From Deinandra increscens subsp. villosa (taxonomy: Eukaryota; Streptophyta; Magnoliopsida; Asterales; Asteraceae): DNA of 64,000 bases. This document shows, in pieces, positions 30,195-41,153 of this stretch. The stretch lies in NCBI GenBank assembly GCA_039602395.1, contig JBCNJP010000013.1, positions 20,877,663 to 20,941,662 of the forward strand, in the 5' to 3' direction. Position 1 is the stretch's first letter. The number at the start of each line of letters is the position of its first letter. Position numbers and translations under genes: made by a program. The notes beneath the pieces are model-generated. The model made no database searches and was not told the DNA's origin. It was given only the letters and a program-made list of their open reading frames with translations.

Positions 30195-30310
30195 CCTTTT
30201 GGTTGCCAGCGAAACTACCGAGCGAAACTGTAGATTCGCTCGGTATCGGTAGCCAAACTTTCGATTTACACGTATTCAGAGTCAGTTTCGCTTGGCCAGC
30301 GAAACTAACT
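30195..30310 (+). repeat. GCGAAACT / AGTTTCGC motif cluster ahead of TATA
   Basis: About five to six copies of (A)GCGAAACT(A/G), some inverted (AGATTCGCTCGGT, AGTTTCGCTTGGCCAGCGAA), end just before TATATATTTTATAAAA at 30318. Confidence 0.85.
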
Positions 30311-30316
30311 CCTGAC

Positions 30317-30333
30317 CTATATATTTTATAAAA
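30317..30333 (+). promoter_or_regulatory. LTR TATA box
   Basis: CTATATATTTTATAAAA, followed about 30 bp later by an AC-rich start-like region. Confidence 0.65.
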
Positions 30334-30829
30334 CCCTAATCTTCTCATTTTACTTACATCATTTCTCAAAAACACACACACACTCTCCTAAATTCTGGTC
30401 AGCCGAGAAACACCACGAGCCGTCGTGATCTCAGCCTCGAGACATCACCTATTCGGATCCTAGATCAAACCGTGAGTCTCCAAAACCATTTTTATGCCTT
30501 TTCTATGTGTTTTCTTAAAAAGCATGCTTAAACCCTCATAGAATGGTCTGATCTTCTGATATGATGCTTAGGAATGCTAGATCTATCATAAAGTCTGTAA
30601 CTTTACGTGTGAAATCAAGCCATAATGAAGATTCATGATAGTTAGGTTAACTTTGTGCTAAAAATGAGCTTTGAGGTGTTTTTGGTGATTTGATGATGAA
30701 AACTCATGTTTAAGGTGTTAAAATTGCCTCTGTGATGTTGGTAAATGTTTATGCATGCTAGGTTTTGAATTACATGATGTATGGAAGTTTTTAGATTGAT
30801 TTTTGGTCTTAAAAACGAGTTTTTTCGCG

Positions 30830-31145
30830 ACTAGCGAAACTGGGTGTTCTCTGGGCGAAACTATGTAGCGAAACTGTTTAGAAATTCATCCAGCGATACT
30901 ATACAGCGAAACTATAGTGTCGCCGGTGAAAACTAAGTGTTATGCTCGAATGAAACTACCGAGCGAAACAATACCTTTCCCCTGAACGAAAGTTCAAACC
31001 AGTTTCGAGCGAATCTATGCTAGCGAAACTGTGTCAACAGTTTCGAGCGAAACTAGCTAGCGAAACTGTGTCATCGGGTATTCCCTAGCGAAAGTGCTGC
31101 CCGTGCACATAGCGAAACTGTGTAGCGACACTGTGTAGCGAAATT
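30830..31145 (+). repeat. Second GCGAAACT motif cluster inside LTR
   Basis: About 18 copies or near copies of GCGAAACT(G/A)TG, with several inverted (CAGTTTCGAGCGAA). It lies about 500 bp downstream of the TATA box, so it is probably transcribed. Confidence 0.88.
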
Positions 31146-32500
31146 GTGACCTGACCCAAAACCCAAACTTGTGCAACTTATTTGAATGTTATGCCATGAC
31201 TTACATGATGATGCAATAATGAAACATGCTTTGATTTCTGAGTTATGTGAACCCTCGTTTATGATCAACCATCGGTGTCGTGTGTCGGTATGTCGTGTCA
31301 TAGTTCCAACGTGCTATGTTATGGGCCATAGTGACGTAATTTAAAGATTAGACACAAAACTAATACTTAAGACCTAAACGTGTTCTTAGGTCTTCGTTAA
31401 GCAAACAATACTTGGATTATTTAGCAAGTGTAGCAGTGCAACCAAAGGTGAGTGTCACTAACCCGTTTACTGTGAGCCCGTTTGGGACACACCGAATAAC
31501 TTAATGAAAAACAATGCTGACAACCTTACGAGTGCTATGCACCTCTTTGATGAACTTGAAACACTTGTGGAACTTAAACAAACTATTTCTGAAAACGAAA
31601 CTGAAAACATTTTGAGATTTATGAGAATCCGGTAAACCGTTTTAATATGGCTGGTGTAGGTTAAAGTCTAAACCACATGATATCACATGATTTCTAAGGA
31701 TTGCCTTTAACTGAAAAAGTCCTCAACTTAATTGTGCCATTAATTGTAAAGCGAGGGGATGTTGGGTAGATCTACTGGAGTTTGACAAACTCCGCCTCGT
31801 GACACTGGAGGTGCACGGAGGTACAATATCAGCCTATCTGACCGTGATCCCGAGAGGACACGGGGGAGGCAAAGCCGCGATGATATATGTCCGCAAAACA
31901 AAATAGATGATGGCGATGCCACTACAATACTTATTAGTCAGCTTTGGTACAAACTTCCTTAGTGCATGGAACAACGGATTAGCTACCCGCGATATCGGTT
32001 GAGCACTTTAATTTTACAAAACTAGTACACACCCGATAACGCATGTTACGGACAATACTTTACTAAATCACGCTACTATGATTATGGACCGGTGTATTAT
32101 CACTGAGCATTGCTTTTCACAAATAAATATTACATAAGTATATGTTGACACAATATGATTATGTGACCGGGCCACTGCGTGACAAGCCCACTATGAACTC
32201 ACCAACCGTTAGGTTGACACTTGCGTGGTTTAAACTTTTGCAGATCGCTGAGGAGTATCCGGAGCGGGTTGGCATGGCGCATGAAGACATTTTACTTTTC
32301 GAATTTAAAACAATGATTTGTAAAGCACGTGGTTAGTACTAAGACAATATTTTCCGCTGCGTACTTTTGAGACTTTATTTATGACATATATTTGGACTAA
32401 CTCTGATTCGTTTACTATTTGTAACTAATGGTTGTGGTCCTGGTTTGCTCGCACCCCTTAACGGTATAAACTCCGTTAGTGGTTATTTGGGGGTGTGACA

Positions 32501-33660
32501 GTTGGCAAATCCAGTTTTGGTAAAGAAAGGGGATGGGTCCTGGCGGATGCGTATAGATTTTAAAGATTTAAATAATGCCTACCCAAAGGATTGTCATCCT
32601 TTACTAGAAATAGATTCCAAGGTAGATGCGTTGGCTAGGTACAATTGGAAATGTTTCCTAGATGCATATAAGGGATACCATCAAATTCAGATGGCAGTGG
32701 AGGGCGAGGATAAGACAACTTTTATTACAAGGAAATTACATATTGTTATAAAAAGATGCCTTTTGGTTTAAAAAAATGCAGGGGCTACATACCAGCATTT
32801 GATATATAAGACTTTCCAACCACAAGTGGGAAGAAACCTCGAAGCTTATGTGGATGATATAGTATTAAAAGTAAGAAAAAAGATGCAATGATTTGTGACA
32901 TAAAGAAGACATTTGATAGGTTGTGTTCCATTAATATGAATTTAAATCCGAAAAAAGATGCAATGATTTGTCTCTATGGAGGGGATACAGGCAAGCAAAG
33001 ATAAAGTGGAAGCGGTTTTGCGGATGAAGTCACCAAATTCAATAAAGGAGGTGCAGGTTTTAAATGGAAGGATGGTAGCTTTGCATAGGTTTTTGGCTAA
33101 AGCAACAGATATTTCTTTGCCTTTTATAAAGGTATTGAAAGAATGTTCGGGAAATGAAGAAGTTTGTTGGACGCAAGAGGCTGAGGATGCATTTTCTAAG
33201 CTAAAGGAGGTATTGCTGACGCTTCCGACTTTAACGGCTCCAGTTCAGGGAGAGAATCTTCATATGTACATATTTGCTTCCTTGGGAGCCGTAAGCATGG
33301 TACTTTTGTCTGAAAGAGAGAAGAAGCAAATGCCTATTTATTATGTCAGTAAAGTGTTGAAAGAGTATTATGAGGTTCGATATCCTCCATTAGAAAGGTT
33401 AGTTCTGGCGTTGGTGGTTGCAAAAAATGTTTGCGAAGGTATTTCCAGGATCACTACGTGGAAGTGTTTACTTCTTTTCCCATTAACCAAATATTTAGAA
33501 GGCCAGATATGTTAGGAAGATTAGTAAAATGGGCCATTGAATTGGGCCATTTTGATATAGTGTTTAAACCGTGTCTTGGTGTAAAAGGTCAGGTGGTAAC
33601 GAATTTTTAGCAGAGATACCGCAGGAAGAGGAGGAAACCTTGCTGTTGTGGCATAAGTAA
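32501..33660 (+). pseudogene. Tat-like gypsy RT and RNase H remnant
   Basis: Typical Tat-lineage RT: NPVLVKKGDGSWRMRIDFKD, LNNAYPKDCHPLLEID, CFLDAYKGYHQIQMAVEGED, YVDDIVLK. The frames are then broken near 32750-32790 and again where a 21-bp A-rich segment (AAAAAAGATGCAATGATTTG) from about 32876 recurs at about 32953. From 32976 the RT thumb and first RNase H follow (VLNGRMVALHRFLAKATDIS, YYEVRYPPLERLVLALVVAK). The left part of this element is missing, cut by the gypsy LTR at 32500. It is a clear pseudogene. Confidence 0.88.
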
Positions 33661-33721
33661 GTGATTCCCTTATGGAGGTTGTATACTGACGGTTCCTCCG
33701 GAAGTGATGGGTCAGGTGCAG

Positions 33722-33826
33722 GTATGTCTTACTTTGTTTGTTTTATAAAAACATTTCCAAAATGCATAAACTGGGTGTAGGTATTTTGCTTTGGATAGAG
33801 AAAAGTTAAAGTTATGTTATTGGCAG
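33722..33826 (+). other. Intron-like insertion 1 in Tat RNase H
   Basis: Donor GTGCAG/GTATGT, acceptor ATTGGCAG/GGTTG, 105 bp. Removal joins GSGA-G-LMLI in frame. Confidence 0.7.
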
Positions 33827-33928
33827 GGTTGATGTTAATAATTCCGGAAGGGGATGAGTTGACACATGCGTTGAAATTTAATTTTGCTACTTCTAATAAC
33901 GAAGCGGAGTATGAGGCATTTTTAGCAG

Positions 33929-34019
33929 GTTTCAACAAAATTAGTAATTAAATATAACATTTTTATTATCTATGGTTATGTGTTTCTTGATTTATAGGGA
34001 AGGTTTTTATGAAAAGCAG
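33929..34019 (+). other. Intron-like insertion 2 in Tat RNase H
   Basis: Donor TTAGCAG/GTTTCAAC, acceptor AAAAGCAG/GTTTGCAT, 91 bp. The 9-mer AGCAGGTTT occurs at both edges, like a short duplication around the insert. Confidence 0.7.
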
Positions 34020-34221
34020 GTTTGCATCTAGCAAAGCAGTTGGGTGCTAGAAGAGTGTTGGCCCATGTGAATTCCTTGCTTATCGCCAATCAGATAAATG
34101 GGGACTATGGGGCAAAAGGGGCAAACATGGTTTTATATTTGGCTCAGGCGAAAGTATTAATGAAAGAATTCCAAAGCTGTGAAGTGATATATGTTCCAAG
34201 ATCTTAGAATTAAAAGGCGGA

Positions 34222-35550
34222 TGTGTCAAGTAAACTAGCCTCAACAACATTTAAGCATCTTGCTAAGGACATCCGAGTAGAAATTTTGGAAAAACCGCCT
34301 GTTTTGGTCTTATCTATATCGGATGTGCATGTAACGCACAGGACATGGATGGATCCAATAATGTTTTACCTTCGGGATAATGTGTTGCTAGAAGTAAGGG
34401 AGGAGGCTAGGAAAGTGTACGTGAACTCATTTCAATATCAACTTCAAGATGGTATTTTATATCGAAAGACCATTTTATGGCCATTATTAAGATGTTTAAC
34501 CATGGAGGAGGCAATTTATGTTACACAGGAAGTCTCATGCTGGGCAAGATTGGTGGTGACCAAGTTGGTTGGGTTAGGTTAATACTGGCCAGGAATGCAT
34601 AAAACTAGGACATATGAACTTAGTAATTGTGATGAATGTCACCGTCATGCGCCTGTAAGCTGGAAAGCAAAACATGCTATGGTTCCAGTAATATCGGCTT
34701 GGCCTTTCCAAAAATGGGGCATTCATATTGTTGGCCCATTTCTTGAAGCAACTAGAAGGGTGAAATTTTTGGTTGCGGCGGTTGATTATTTCACGAAGTG
34801 GGTGGAGTCCAAGCCACTCGCCTCAATTGTTGGGCAGCAAGTCAAAAAGTTTGTATGGGAGCACATAATCTTTCGCTTTGGATTGCCCTTGCATATTGTG
34901 TCGGATAATAGAAAACAATTCGCGGATAATCCCTTCCAGGAGTGGTGTGAAGAATTGCCAATTGTATAGACATTTACGTCAGTAGCTCACCCACATGCAA
35001 ATGGGCAAGTGGAAAGAATGAACATGAGTATAGCGGAAGGGATCAAGGTAAGGCTAGAAAAATTTGGTGGTCGATGGATCGATGAGTTGTTGCATGTCCT
35101 TTGGCCGTTAAGGAAAATGCCAAAAACAAGTAACGGTGAGACTCCTTTTAGTCTAACCTACGTCACTGAAGAGTTATTCCAGTTGAGGTGGGTGTTTCAA
35201 CAAGAAGAATAATGGAAACAGACAATAATGATGAGAAGTTAAGAGAAAACCTAGATGTGTTAGAAGAGCGGAGGGAAGTGGCTACTATCCGAGAAGCAAA
35301 ATACAAAAAGAGCATGGCGAAATACAATGATAAGCATGTCAAAGACTTTCATTTCAAAGAAGGGGATTTTGTGCTGAGTAGTAATTAGGCAAGCAGGGTG
35401 TTTCCCGATGGCAAGCTGTCTCCACATTGGGAGGGCCCATATCAGGTTTTGGAAGTAATGGATAAAGGTTCATATATTTTGGGAAATGGTGATGGAAGTG
35501 TAGTGCCGAGAACTTGGAATGGGGTCCATCTTCGGAAGTACCACATGTAA
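34222..35550 (+). pseudogene. Tat-like integrase remnant
   Basis: The zinc-domain region and core follow: CDECHRHAPVSWKAKHAMVP, VKFLVAAVDYFTKWVESKPL, HIVSDNRKQFADNPFQEW, HANGQVERMNMSIAEGIK, then the C-terminal GDFVLSSN and GPYQVLEVMDKGSYIL, ending at TAA 35548-35550. The first catalytic Asp is His (IHIVGPF; CAT at 34724-34726), and stops lie near 34580, 34967 and 35386. It is inactive. Downstream the element keeps only its 3' non-coding part and an antisense ORF. Confidence 0.88.
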
Positions 35551-36257
35551 CAGTGATGCGAATGTGTTCCTTTGTCTTTATGAATTCATAAATGTATTTC
35601 GGATTTCTTGTTTTTGTTTTTTTTAAATGGTGTAAGGAATATAGTGGTATGAAATGTATAAATAAAGTTGTGGTATGAAATGTTGTAGGTAAACAAATGC
35701 AAGTGCAAGTGATGGAAGTGCAATTGTCAAAAAGTGGTGCTTCGTAAAAGAAGTTATTAAATCACAAAGGTTAAATTTTTGATCAAACTAAACCTGAATT
35801 GAACGATTAAGTTTAGAAAACAACTAAATTGTAATATACATCCATGCTGGTGCTCAGTTGAGTACAATACGGGAATTTATATATTTTCCTAAGAAGTTGT
35901 TGAGCTTATATGGCAAAGTGTTTAATACATCTAACCATAAAGAACTCAGGTTATGAACATCCCTATGTAGGGAAAAAACTAAACCAAGCTCTAAAAACTA
36001 TTTAAGCAACAAATCTTACTAACTTATTTGTTACTAAAGGTCAAGCTAAAAACATGGAAATATCAAGGTAAAACCAAAAGTAATGACATGGTTGAATTCA
36101 TACTAACTTTGGAAGGGCCTATATAAACCCTTTCGACAGAAGTGGTGCTTTCTTAAGGGTACGTATCCTGATTACATAACCAAAAGTGACGTAATTGTCT
36201 TAGAAGCAGGCAAACAAGCCAAGGACCCATTGTTCAGGGGAATGAAAAGGAGGTGAT
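35551..36257 (+). other. Non-coding region after Tat pol
   Basis: No gene seen. AT-rich, with a short echoed segment (AAGTGGTGCTTCGTAA at about 35735, AAGTGGTGCTTTCTTAAG at about 36142). Confidence 0.5.
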
Positions 36258-36565
36258 CTACTTACCAGAAGAAGAGTCTGGAGTGTTGTTGACAGTCACT
36301 TGGATGGTGTCAAGAGGAGCTTCGGCCATTTCAGCAAGGGACTCGACAATTGGGAAGGATAACTCGTTGAAAGCTTGGGTGGCAGATGCGAAGGCAGTGT
36401 CAGCAGTGAAGTCAAAGCCATGTACCTTCTCATCATCATTGGCGTTCCCCATCGAACAGTGTAGGCCAGCCCTTATCCCCTCATTATAACCACATGCGTT
36501 AGTGGCATTAATCATGTTTTCAATGGCATTGTGTAGGGATGAACTGGATAGGATGTTCGTCACCA
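36258..36565 (-). CDS. Antisense ORF of Tat element, C-terminal end
   Basis: A minus-strand frame comes out of the gap and ends at TAG 36258-36260. The visible 102 residues are acidic and Ala-rich (LHNAIENMINATNACGYNEG, TADTAFASATQAFNELSFPI), with no motif I can name. Antisense ORFs between pol and the 3' LTR are described for Tat-lineage elements such as Grande, and the position fits. Just before the stop the minus strand reads TCTTCTG/GTAAGTAG, a near-perfect splice donor, so this may be an exon end with no real stop. Its start is in the gap. Confidence 0.55.
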
Positions 36566-37065
36566 NNNNNNNNNNNNNNNNNNNNNNNNNNNNNNNNNNN
36601 NNNNNNNNNNNNNNNNNNNNNNNNNNNNNNNNNNNNNNNNNNNNNNNNNNNNNNNNNNNNNNNNNNNNNNNNNNNNNNNNNNNNNNNNNNNNNNNNNNNN
36701 NNNNNNNNNNNNNNNNNNNNNNNNNNNNNNNNNNNNNNNNNNNNNNNNNNNNNNNNNNNNNNNNNNNNNNNNNNNNNNNNNNNNNNNNNNNNNNNNNNNN
36801 NNNNNNNNNNNNNNNNNNNNNNNNNNNNNNNNNNNNNNNNNNNNNNNNNNNNNNNNNNNNNNNNNNNNNNNNNNNNNNNNNNNNNNNNNNNNNNNNNNNN
36901 NNNNNNNNNNNNNNNNNNNNNNNNNNNNNNNNNNNNNNNNNNNNNNNNNNNNNNNNNNNNNNNNNNNNNNNNNNNNNNNNNNNNNNNNNNNNNNNNNNNN
37001 NNNNNNNNNNNNNNNNNNNNNNNNNNNNNNNNNNNNNNNNNNNNNNNNNNNNNNNNNNNNNNNNN
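36566..37065. other. Assembly gap, 500 N
   Basis: Exactly 500 N. It hides the antisense ORF start and the left flank of the block at 37066. Confidence 0.95.
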
Positions 37066-39055
37066 TGATGCGCGAGATGCGGTCTTATAAGAATATGATC
37101 AAGTTTTAAAAAGGTAAATCCCAAGTGACCAACTACACGCTCTGAGCAAGTATACTCATCGTATGTAGCATAGTATAGGTAAATACCGAGTATCAATCCA
37201 AGGACGCGTAAAGCAGGCTCTCGATATAAGGACTTTGCTAATATTTAGTCTAACAAGGTTTTGATTTAAAAATAATGATGAAAAACAAACAGATAACTGG
37301 TATAAACGACTAAGTAAGCAAACACAACACACGAAACGAAATAACAAAATAAGAAAAATGCCACCCGGATGAGAATCCTTTGAGCCTGAATGTCACCTCA
37401 AGTCTGACTAATCAATGTGATAACTACCCCCAATGATGATAACCAAGGTAAATAAGATTATAGACATATCTTAAATACTAAGACAATCCCAAATAAACGT
37501 CCAAGTAGTGAACTAGATGAAACCGCCTAATTGCCTAGTCGCTTCGGTCAAAGCTAACCAAACACACACGAAAAAGACCACACTAGAAAGGTCTTTCTAA
37601 GCAGGGCCTAAACGTGACTAATTATGATTTGAAACCCCAAGAACATAGGCAATGCTAAACATGAATTGAAAAGTCAAAACCTTATGGTCATAAGTGTTCT
37701 AACTAGTCAAACAATGCCTAACAACCACCTAATGTGCTAAATGAATCGGTCAACTCAATTTAAACACAAGTATAAACAAAATCAGCCCCAAATCATACTC
37801 ATATAATCATGTAGATGGTCATCGGATCATGCATTAAGCTAAAACTTCAAAAAAGTCAAAGTTTAACAATGAGAAATCAAATAACTAGTTGAAGTTCTTC
37901 AATCTATATCAAATTTCCCACATCATATGAATCTAACAGAGGCTAATCAAGCATATATGATCATTCAAGAGGTCTAAATCAGAATCAGTAGGCTATTTCA
38001 TCATATCACATTGAAAAGTCAAACAATAAAGTCAAATCATGCTCAAATTCATCAAATCCAAGTGACAATATGAGATCTAGCCACTAAACATCATAAAAAC
38101 AACTAAAAATCCAACCTTTAACATGTTTATAATCTGAGATTTACAAAGAAAAGGAAGGAGAAACAAGCCTCAAAAAGAAAATGGAAACCGAAGAGGTATA
38201 GATCATCAAATCTTCAATCCAAAAGCTCTAATCTTGACCCTCCTAGCTTCCTTGATGATTCCAGATCTTTAATGGTGATTTTCTAGGGTTTATGAGGTGT
38301 TAGCCTCAAGAAAACGGCGGCCTCAAAGCTTTTATAGCGAAAAAATAGGGCTGTTGCACGTTCTGGTCGCGCACAGGTCGGAAACTGGGTCAGCAGCGAA
38401 ACAGAATAAAAGATTGTCAAGCCAGTAGTAAGCACCAAGGAACTGCTGGTCTGGTGGTTAATGCTCTCGCTGGGGACGTAGAGGTCACAGGTTCGATTCC
38501 TGTGACCTCCAAAATTGTTCCTCCCTTTTTCTTTTCTTGCGCTGGGCTTCGCTGGTGGGCCTGAACCACTGGGCTTCTGCTTCTCGTTGACTGGGCTTGA
38601 CTGATCTGCTGTTGGGCTGGGTACAGAAAATGAAGCAGGGGACTGGGCTGGACCTGCTATTTATTTTGTTTGTTTTTTTTTCTTTTTCTCCATAACTTTT
38701 GCATCCGGACTTCGTTTTCGCTCTCGTTTTTTTTTTCAGACTTCTTCTAAAATCACCGCGGACGCACTGATTACCTAAAATTCATAAATAAAAACAATTA
38801 AGCACCATATTCTTATAAATCACCATAAAACAATATTAAAAACTAATTAAAATGGGAAATTTATATATTTATCAATTTTAAGTTAAAAACCCACCAAATA
38901 ACAATAGAATTTATATATTAAACATTGAAGCACTAAATTTAAGGGATTTTAAATTGTAAGCCCGAACAAGCAACATATTCAATATTTTCCAATTAAAAAT
39001 TCATTTAAATGAGGGAATTTTATTTATTTATTTATATACATGATGCTACGCATCA
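37066..39055. repeat. Solo-LTR-like block, 1990 bp
   Basis: It starts TGATGCGCGAGATGCGG and ends GATGCTACGCATCA, giving terminal inverted repeats TGATGCG/CGCATCA, typical of LTR ends. No coding sequence. The left flank is in the gap, so no target duplication can be checked. Sequence near 37140-37195 (CTCATCGTATGTAGCATAGT, then ATACCGAGTATC) is of a type I associate with Tat LTR 3' ends read in reverse, so orientation is probably minus. It could be the Tat element's own LTR or a solo LTR. Confidence 0.55.
38440..38512 (+). other. tRNA-Glu-like pol III module (A and B boxes)
   Basis: TGGTCTGGTGG (38447-38457) fits an A box, and GGTTCGATTCC (38490-38500) is a perfect B box 33 bp later. The B box sits in a 10-bp-stem hairpin, GAGGTCACAG / CTGTGACCTC (38481-38509). 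Overall it resembles tRNA-Glu without an acceptor stem, so it is a tRNA relic or SINE-type head and not a working tRNA gene. Confidence 0.6.
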
Positions 39056-40980
39056 CTTACTAATGATAAAGAGTATTCAACTTTAACGTTTGTAAAGTTG
39101 ATGGGAAAACTGCAGGCTAGAGATCTGGAAATGAAAAATGTCAATAATACTCCAGCCGAAGTTTAAAATCCTGATGTTTACTGTGGCTCAAATGCTGCTA
39201 CCATATTAGGAAAGTCTGGAAAACATACATCAACTGCTCCAGCCACTGCTTTTATAGCTGTAGGTGGTTCTTATTCTGGAAGTGGATCAAATTTTACAAC
39301 TTATAAATCACAAGAATGTAATGTTTTGAAAAGTCGTGAGCGTTGGATCGTCTACTCCATCCAGCTATAACAGATACGAAACAAGTAAATAACCAATTGT
39401 TTTATTGATCAAAGAACAATTACAATTAGTAACACTCATAAAGCACTGACACAGAGAACACCTTACAGAACACACACTTAAGATTCACCCCCTACACTCT
39501 CGTCCAAACTCGCTATATATAGTGTGCTGGCCGAACCCTGTCTGAACACCAGGTTCGGCAGTAGGTCCAAACACCTGGTTCGGACCAAGTTTGGCTGGCA
39601 GTAACCCTAGCCTTGAACTTGAATCTTGAACCTTGATTTGATAATTCACACGACGTACTTCTCAAGTATCAACATGTTTCGATTCCAGTTAGTAATACCA
39701 TGGATGCTAGTAAAAGTGGCTCTTTCTGTCACAACTACGGAAGATTACATGGCATTGGTGTCAGCTTTGATCTCATCTTACTATGGAGTTATCACGGGAA
39801 AGGTTAGCAATGCAGAGTTAACAGAAGAAGACTACGATCAAGTCGACCCGGATGATCTAGAGCTAATGGATATAAGCTGGCAATTTGCAATGCTAGCACG
39901 AAGAGTAAAGAGATTCCTGAAGAAAACTGGTAGAAAGGATTTGAATTCAGGTGGCCGGATTGGATTCGACAAATCAAAAGTTAGATGTTACAACTGTTCT
40001 AACTTTGGTCATTTCGCCAGAGAGTGTTCTCATCCTATAAAGCAGGAATACCAGAAGTATACTCCCAAGTCAAATGAATCATCAAACAGTAATGCCAAAG
40101 TCAATTCTTCTGGATCAGGGAGTTTTTTAAACCCTAATTCTAAACCTGAAACTACAAAAGCACTTGTCTCACAAGAAGACAAGACATATAATTGGGGTAA
40201 TCAATTTTCTGACTCATCTGCCTTGATTGTAACACATGTGCAGGATGAGGATGCTTTGACATAATCAACTTTTGATGGAGAGGAAATTCATGATGAAATA
40301 AGTGAAGACACACCTGTTAAAGAAAAGTTTGAAGCTAGTGATGGAAATATTGAATCTAAAGTTGAACATTCAATTGATGATTTCCACACGAAGCTTAAAG
40401 AAAATTTTGCATTCATGGCAAACACAATTTCTGAGGAAGCTGAGTCAAATGAAGTGTTGCTACTGAAGAAGGATGATTGAAGTCTTAATTCAAGAAAAAT
40501 AAGCTTTGATGAAAGAATGTGCGGCAGCCAAAGCTGAGGCACTTGATACAGAAACAGACTTCGAAAATTTGTATAACAAGAGTCTTCCTTTGAAGCAACA
40601 GTATGATAAAGCTCAACAGACAACCTTGGAAATTGCAGACAAGATGATAACTTTGGAGAAAGAGATGCAGAAGCTATCTGATGAGAACAAAAGTCTTAAG
40701 ATGGAGAATGGTTCAATGAAAATGAATACTCTTCAAGATTCAGTTGTTGCCCTTATGACCGATACCTCTAAGGTAGTTCCTATTCCAAATTTTTGTAAGA
40801 ATTGTGATCAGTTTGCTACCGCTAAGAGTAAGCTCTTAGATGACAAAACAAGATTGAGTGATCAATTGTCGGTAGCAAGGGCTGATATGGAAATTTACAA
40901 GACACGGTGGGAAGGTACCACTAAGGAGTTAATGGCAGTTCACGAGCAACTTCGTCTTCAAAAATACGAATTTTCTAAAC
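39056..40980 (+). pseudogene. Copia gag fragment, plus strand, interrupted
   Basis: 39056-39336 encodes mid-gag (LTNDKEYSTLTFVKLMGKLQ, CGSNAATILGKSGKH). It is interrupted by a minus-strand LTR fragment (about 39337-39674) and resumes at about 39715 (EDYMALVSALISSYYGVITG, LELMDISWQFAMLARRVKRF), with CCHC CYNCSNFGHFAREC at about 39987-40030. After a stop at 40262, coiled-coil sequence continues (40506-40980: QYDKAQQTTLEIADKMITLE). It is the same family as the minus-strand gag at 42900-46161. No protease or pol is present. Confidence 0.8.
39337..39674 (-). repeat. LTR fragment with GTTCGG motif array
   Basis: On the minus strand it starts TGTTGATACTTGAG and carries repeated CCGAAC / GTTCGG motifs (39530-39590) directly upstream of a TATA box (CTATATATAGCG, about 39512-39523). 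It is the same LTR type as 40985-41140, inserted into plus-strand gag. The far edge is uncertain and no target duplication was found. Confidence 0.7.
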
Positions 40981-40984
40981 AAAC

Positions 40985-41140
40985 TCCCCCTACACACTCG
41001 TCCAAACTCGCTATATATAACCTGCTGGCCGAACCCTATCCGAACACCAGGTTCGGCAGCAGGTCCGAAAACCTGGTTCGGACCAAGTTCGGCTGTTCGG
41101 ACCAAGTTCGGCTGGCAGTAACCCTAGTCAGGTATCAACA
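40985..41140 (-). repeat. Truncated 3' LTR with GTTCGG motif array
   Basis: On the minus strand it starts TGTTGATACCTGACTAGGG right after a polypurine tract (ACGAGGGGGAGTT, 41141-41153). It carries seven or eight GTTCGG/CCGAAC motifs (41035-41115), with GTTCGGACCAAGTTCGGCT partly duplicated, then TATATA (about 41015), and is cut at 40985. Confidence 0.8.
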
Positions 41141-41153
41141 AACTCCCCCTCGT

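Larger units (their letters stand above)
29989..32500 (+). repeat. 3' LTR of Tekay-like gypsy (2512 bp)
   Basis: It runs from TGACATCCGAGAATTTC to GGGTGTGACA and contains no gene. The promoter region near 30190-30335 has inverted GCGAAACT motifs followed by TATATATTTTATAAAA. A second motif cluster fills 30830-31145. Its last 616 bp match the 5' LTR fragment at 10308-10923. It abuts Tat-like pol at 32501, so the gypsy element inserted into an older Tat element. Confidence 0.9.
33661..34221 (+). pseudogene. Tat-like second RNase H with two intron-like insertions
   Basis: A second, archaeal-type RNase H is a Tat-lineage mark. LYTDGSSGSDGSG (33680-33720) is interrupted by 105 bp (33722-33826). 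LMLIIPEGDELTHALKFNFA and NNEAEYEAFLAG follow, then 91 bp (33929-34019), then LHLAKQLGARRVLAHVNSLL. Both inserts start GT, end AG, split a Gly codon in the same phase and are AT-rich; removing them gives one continuous domain. A TAG at 34205-34207 lies after VIYVPRS. Confidence 0.82.

Noticed and set aside
38440..38512. A functional tRNA-Glu gene
   Set aside because: No matching acceptor stem and no proper anticodon arm; only the A box, B box and T-arm-like hairpin remain.
37066..39055. A DNA transposon with short terminal inverted repeats
   Set aside because: The TGATGCG/CGCATCA ends fit LTR termini (TG...CA), and no transposase or longer inverted repeat is present.
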